NCBI GenBank assembly: GCA_002005505.1
Contig: KV908346.1
Span: forward strand, 623,310 to 655,809
Length of the DNA stretch: 32,500 bases
From: Botryococcus braunii
Lineage: Eukaryota > Chlorophyta > Trebouxiophyceae
Direction: 5' to 3'
Shown: positions 28,771 to 32,500 of the stretch, piece by piece
How the letters are laid out: each line of letters opens with the position of its first letter
How positions within the stretch are numbered: position 1 is the stretch's first letter
Notes under the pieces: generated by a model
What the model was told of the DNA's origin: nothing
What the model saw: the letters and a program-made list of their open reading frames with translations, nothing else
Databases searched by the model: none
Translations under genes and position numbers: made by a program

Positions 28771-30342
28771 GCGTTTCTGTCGCTGCCGAGCCCTTTTCTG
28801 TGGTGGTTTCTCATCCCATCATGCCCTTGCGGCTGGGCAGATGCGTCATTTCTTCTTCTCTTTTTGCAAGAGTAGATTAAAATGACCAGTCGAGACGTTC
28901 AACGACCCAAAAACCCACATGTTTCAAGCTTCTTCATCATGGGAAGTGGATGGCCAGCACCAGCCGTGGTGAAAGTCAAATCTCTCGGCCCTTTTTATCT
29001 CCCTCCTTTTTTTGGGGGGGCGGGGGCGGGGGGAGGGCGGGGGACTGCTTCTGGTCTTGCTTCAGCTATCGCATCCTTTCCGTATCCGTTCGTCTTCTCT
29101 TGTTTCGATAGCCTGGAGCCCAGGGTCCGCAAGTTGGTGGGTTGCCGCGTAAAAGCCGGAGTCTCCCATTGATAGATGAATGAATGTGATCGAACGAGTG
29201 ATTGAATGTTATCCATTACTCGGGGCCGGGGTCTTCGGCGAAGTTTCCCCAAATTCCACAGATTTCCATAAAACCTCATAAGATTCCATATTCCACCCAC
29301 AATTCGAGGGTTGGGATTTAGAGGTTTAAAAAATACAAATGGAAAGCAGATCATCATCGGCACGAGCTACCTGGCTTGTTTTTACAGTGTCAAAAAGGAC
29401 CCGCTGGCAGTTCTGAGTGCTTGGAGTGCGCAACTGGCCAAGGTATATGCTGGCTGCACAGGTGGATTCCTAGATCTGGTGCTATTTTGGTGGATTTCTG
29501 GTGCTGTTATGGTGCTTGTGAGGGCACCTCGAGGCCGCACCTTACCCTTTTTTCTTCGTCCCGCCAGCCCCGCCCGGGGACCGCGGGGGGGGGGGGGGGA
29601 GGGGGAGGAGTACGACTGAAACCTATTTGTTGGAATTCTTGTTGGGTTTTGCGTTATTTGCATTTTCACGCAGGCATGGGTTGCCATCCGTGCGCCTGCT
29701 TCACATGCACATGTAGCATATGCAGGCCCTCTCTAGAGAGACGATACACAGATCCAATGGGCCGTCTGGCCGAATTGCTCTACTGCAAGGATTCAAACAT
29801 ATATGTGACGTACGGCATGTGACAAGACGCAACATTTTCTGCACAGTATTTACGACTTTAACATTATCATTTTCCTCATCATTTTCCTTCTGGAAGGATC
29901 TGGAAGCTACCTGATAAGGCCGCGGACATTTTGGTTATACTTGCATGTACATGGGGACCAAAACTTGAGAATTTGGTGGTGCGGAGTCGTGTTGTCCGAA
30001 TATTGTTTTCCTGGGAATCAACCGACTATTGTCCGACTAATTGTCAAATCGCCCGACTGCTGCTTTTCTGGAAATCAACTGACTGTAAGTTGGTTGTAAG
30101 TGATCACGAGAGTGTCATGACCCAGTGTGCTTGTGCCCGCGTATAACAGGCGCTCTCTGTTGTACGAGCTCACCATTATTGTATATAGCATAGCATAACT
30201 TATATGAGGTGTTATACGCGCTTACACGATGGAGCAATAACAGGAGTGATCACATGGGGTCCGGAGGTCCCGTGATCACGTGATCACATGAGCTCCTGCA
30301 GGTGCTCCAGCCTTTCGGCGGACTGGTTCAGCATAGGACAGG
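28771..30342. other. Spacer downstream of the methyltransferase-like gene
   Basis: The 3' UTR of the gene ending at 28770 should occupy the first part; I see no close TGTAA. The rest holds a G-rich stretch near 29010-29045, a G run at about 29585-29599 and scattered open frames without recognisable motifs. No exon is supported. Confidence 0.45.
30272..30287. repeat. Perfect 16-bp palindrome
   Basis: GTGATCACGTGATCAC equals its own reverse complement. A related half (GTGATCACATG) occurs at 30247-30257 on the other side of a short GC-rich segment, so the region 30247-30290 has dyad character. A cruciform or a dimeric binding site is possible; no specific factor can be named. Confidence 0.7.
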
Positions 30343-30915
30343 ATGAACTCCTGCAGTCCTGCAGCCAATGCATGTTTGATTCGAGTAGCAGCATCTTTTG
30401 CCCATTGTGCACAGGCAAAAGATATGCGCCAATGCAAGCCACAGCTCGAGGAGCAGCAGAATCGAGTAGCAGCAGTGGTTGTATTGCCACACGTCTTTTG
30501 CCTGTGGCATGAGGCATGCCGCTGCTCAGGCGCACACCTGTGTGGCAGAATGTTAGCAATCTATGTACGTTGGCATATGGATTCACGTGCCCTTTCAGGT
30601 GCATGTGGTTTTGAGGCGAGCCACAAGCGTGACTCACCCAACGTTGTAAATTGTGGGGCAATTGTGTTGTACACGTGTTTGTATGACAAATTTTCAAAGT
30701 CCAAACAGCCAGAACGCCTCTTTAGTTTCAACCGTAACAGGCGGGACTCCCAATGTCTGCGCCAGGCAGCGGACGAAGAGAGATTTTATAACAGCTGCTT
30801 TGGCTTTTGGACGTTCGTATACTTCGTCGCTCCTGTCGCTTGTGAGGATGTGGTTGTACAATATCTATATATCGAGGGGGTTTCGCCCCCCTTTCACGGT
30901 CTCGATGCGATGTGA
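30343..30915 (+). other. Unassigned 190-codon open frame
   Basis: An ATG-initiated frame of 190 codons, rich in Cys and His (for example HVFCLWHEACRCSGAHLCG). It shows no recognised domain, signal or splice context. An internal degenerate duplication is visible: TTCGAGTAGCAGCATCTTTT near 30380 resembles AATCGAGTAGCAGCAG near 30460, and each copy is followed by CTTTTGCC after a different distance. The minus strand of the same segment is also open for 137 codons. It may be a decayed mobile-element fragment or chance. Confidence 0.25.
30876..30890. repeat. Short G5/C5 hairpin
   Basis: GGGGGTTTCGCCCCC gives a five-base-pair G:C stem with a TTTCG loop. It lies at the end of the unassigned open frame. 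No function can be read from it. Confidence 0.55.
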
Positions 30916-31115
30916 GTTGAGAATAAGGCTTATTGCTCCTACATCGACACTTTTCAGTTAAGCTTAACATAGATTTATATCGCCCCGCCACGTGAGGTTT
31001 GATTCTTGCTTTATTCAACGTGTAATGCCCAATCAGCAAAATATGTAAAACACAGTTTGGTCGGGCTTGTGGCCGTTACTGGTTACAGCACCTCGAGGAG
31101 CTCCGGAGTATCCCT

Positions 31116-31377
<262 letters not shown>

Positions 31378-32004
31378 TTGGTTTTCAAAAACTCACTGCC
31401 GAGGGATTTTGTACATATGTACAAGATATGCACATGTATGCATGGGACCGAAAAGGACAATCTCAAGCACAAGCCAGAGGCCAAATGTGATGCTTGCATA
31501 CCACCTTAAAACTTGTTCACATCACCTGTATGACACATGTATTACGGATTGACTGTGCTCCACATGTCCTCTACGAACATTACATTACATCAAACCATAC
31601 ATTTCAACATTACTCCACAAAATGCACCATGTTTCTTATACTAGACTCGTTCAAGCATAATGCGGCGCCCGTCCTCTGACAAATCCAACCCCACTATGTC
31701 AAAGAGCATGTAATACGCGTGAGAAACCCCACGTCCAACTTTGCGTTACCCGAATTCCTGTGCTGTTGCTGTTTTTTCCTTGATGATTGCCGTAATTTGG
31801 CCACCCGCGCAAGGGCCTGGAAGGGGTTGTAACAATTCCTGAAAGGGTCTTTTAACAATGGTCTCGGAGTAGACTACAGTCATCATGACTTCTGGTATGT
31901 GCGGACCATGTAATGCGCCAACACAAGTGGCCATGCACGTGGTCCAGCAGGCCTATCTACATATTCGTTGTGAAAAATGTCGATTGGTAGTGGTAGGAAC
32001 TTGA
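31378..32004. other. No gene recognised
   Basis: A+T-richer sequence with no motif-bearing frame and no repeat array. It is probably intron or spacer downstream of the minus-strand exon at the window end. Confidence 0.4.
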
Positions 32005-32261
32005 ACAGCATCCGCATCACGTGGCATAACGTGAAAGCATCTTAGTGGCGGCACACGGAAGCATCATGTGGCATCACGAAAGCATTAAAGTGGCATCACG
32101 TGGCATGTTGCAGAGCACGTCATCCGCATCACATGGAACCCCATGTGGCATCACGAAAGCATCAAAGTGGCATCTTGCAGCACATCAGCCGCATCACGTG
32201 GAACCCCACTTGGAATCACGAAAGCATCAAAGTGGCATGTTGCAGGACGTCATCCGCATCA
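32005..32261. repeat. 65-bp minisatellite at the 3' edge of a minus-strand exon
   Basis: CCGCATCA starts at 32124, 32189 and 32254, exactly 65 bp apart, and CACGAAAGCATCAAAGTGG recurs with the same period. Diverged copies extend upstream to about 32012. The last copy overlaps the final codons of the coding frame that enters from 32500 on the minus strand. Confidence 0.9.
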
Positions 32262-32500
32262 AGCTGCTCATCGTCGTCGCCCGCAAGGATGCGAGCAATC
32301 AAAGCGCGGTTGCGGCTCTCATTGGTGCGCGGAGCGAAGGTACACTCGCGCATGGCTTCCGCGGCCAGCGCGGCCTTCATGTGGGCGCGACGCTGCTCGG
32401 TGTCCCGCTCCCGCGCCTCCGTCTGCAGTACGAAAGGCTGCGGTACCGTGTGCGAGAACACCGGCGTGCTCGGGCATGCAATGAAGACGCGGGCCTCCCG
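32249..32500 (-). CDS. 3' portion of a charged coiled-coil-like protein, runs off the window
   Basis: The minus-strand frame is open from the window edge (32500) for about 84 codons to a possible donor at 32248, and would otherwise stop at 32216-32218. It encodes TVPQPFVLQTEARERD, a helical segment rich in Arg, Glu and Ala (RRAHMKAALAAEAMR), ECTFAPRTNESRNR, and an acidic end (ILAGDDDEQLDADD). The pattern ECTFxPxTN is common in algal and animal ciliary or centriolar coiled-coil proteins, and VPQPFxLxTEAR resembles TPX2-type segments. I infer a cytoskeletal protein and cannot name the family. Codon use is strongly GC-rich compared with the flanking repeat, which supports real coding. The start and most of the gene lie beyond 32500. 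Confidence 0.6.

Noticed and set aside
28995..29363. Minus-strand 122-codon frame as a gene
   Set aside because: No motif, no splice context and a low-complexity Pro-rich end over the G-rich stretch; I cannot support it as coding.
30100..30300. Possible tRNA or snRNA gene around the palindromes
   Set aside because: No cloverleaf with anticodon arm or B-box-like GGTTCGAATC could be found; only dyads are present.

Overview
This window is nuclear DNA from an intron-dense eukaryote, most likely a microalga. A green-lineage (chlorophyte-type) genome fits best. Many introns start GTGCG(C/T) or GTGAG(T/G) and end (T)GCAG. A TGTAA element, the usual green-algal poly(A) signal, lies just past the first gene. 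The second half is packed with long (CT)n, (GT)n and (CA)n microsatellites. No bacterial-style gene organisation, rRNA, tRNA, CRISPR array or intact transposon was seen. The genes are split into short exons, so I rebuilt them from splice sites, reading phase and family motifs.

Layout. (1) 1-1759: no gene recognised. (2) 1760-17257, plus strand: one very large secreted glycoside hydrolase gene, reconstructed as 32 exons that close exactly in frame (4,566 nt, about 1,521 residues). It encodes a signal peptide, a GH5 beta-mannanase-like domain, a long middle with unassigned beta-rich modules and a Pro/Ser/Thr linker, and a second complete GH5 domain. (3) 17258-20176: spacer. (4) 20177-22406, minus strand: an SLX9/FAM207-like ribosome-biogenesis protein, with the first exon or exons unresolved. 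(5) 22407-24746: spacer dominated by a 700-bp composite microsatellite. (6) 24747-28770, plus strand: the 3' five exons of a membrane protein of the isoprenylcysteine carboxyl methyltransferase (ICMT/PEMT) fold, each intron carrying its own tandem repeats. (7) 28771-32248: mostly non-coding, with one unassigned ORF, several palindromes and a 260-bp GT/GA/GT microsatellite. (8) 32249-32500, minus strand: the 3' part of a charged protein with a motif seen in ciliary proteins, running off the window.

The genes do not form a pathway. Two things stand out. One is the two-catalytic-domain GH5 protein, whose halves share intron positions but differ at an active-site aromatic residue. The other is a recurring pattern of minisatellites touching gene boundaries. 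The clearest case is the intron ending at 26845, built from about 41-bp units that each carry an acceptor-like GCAG, the last of which is the real splice site.
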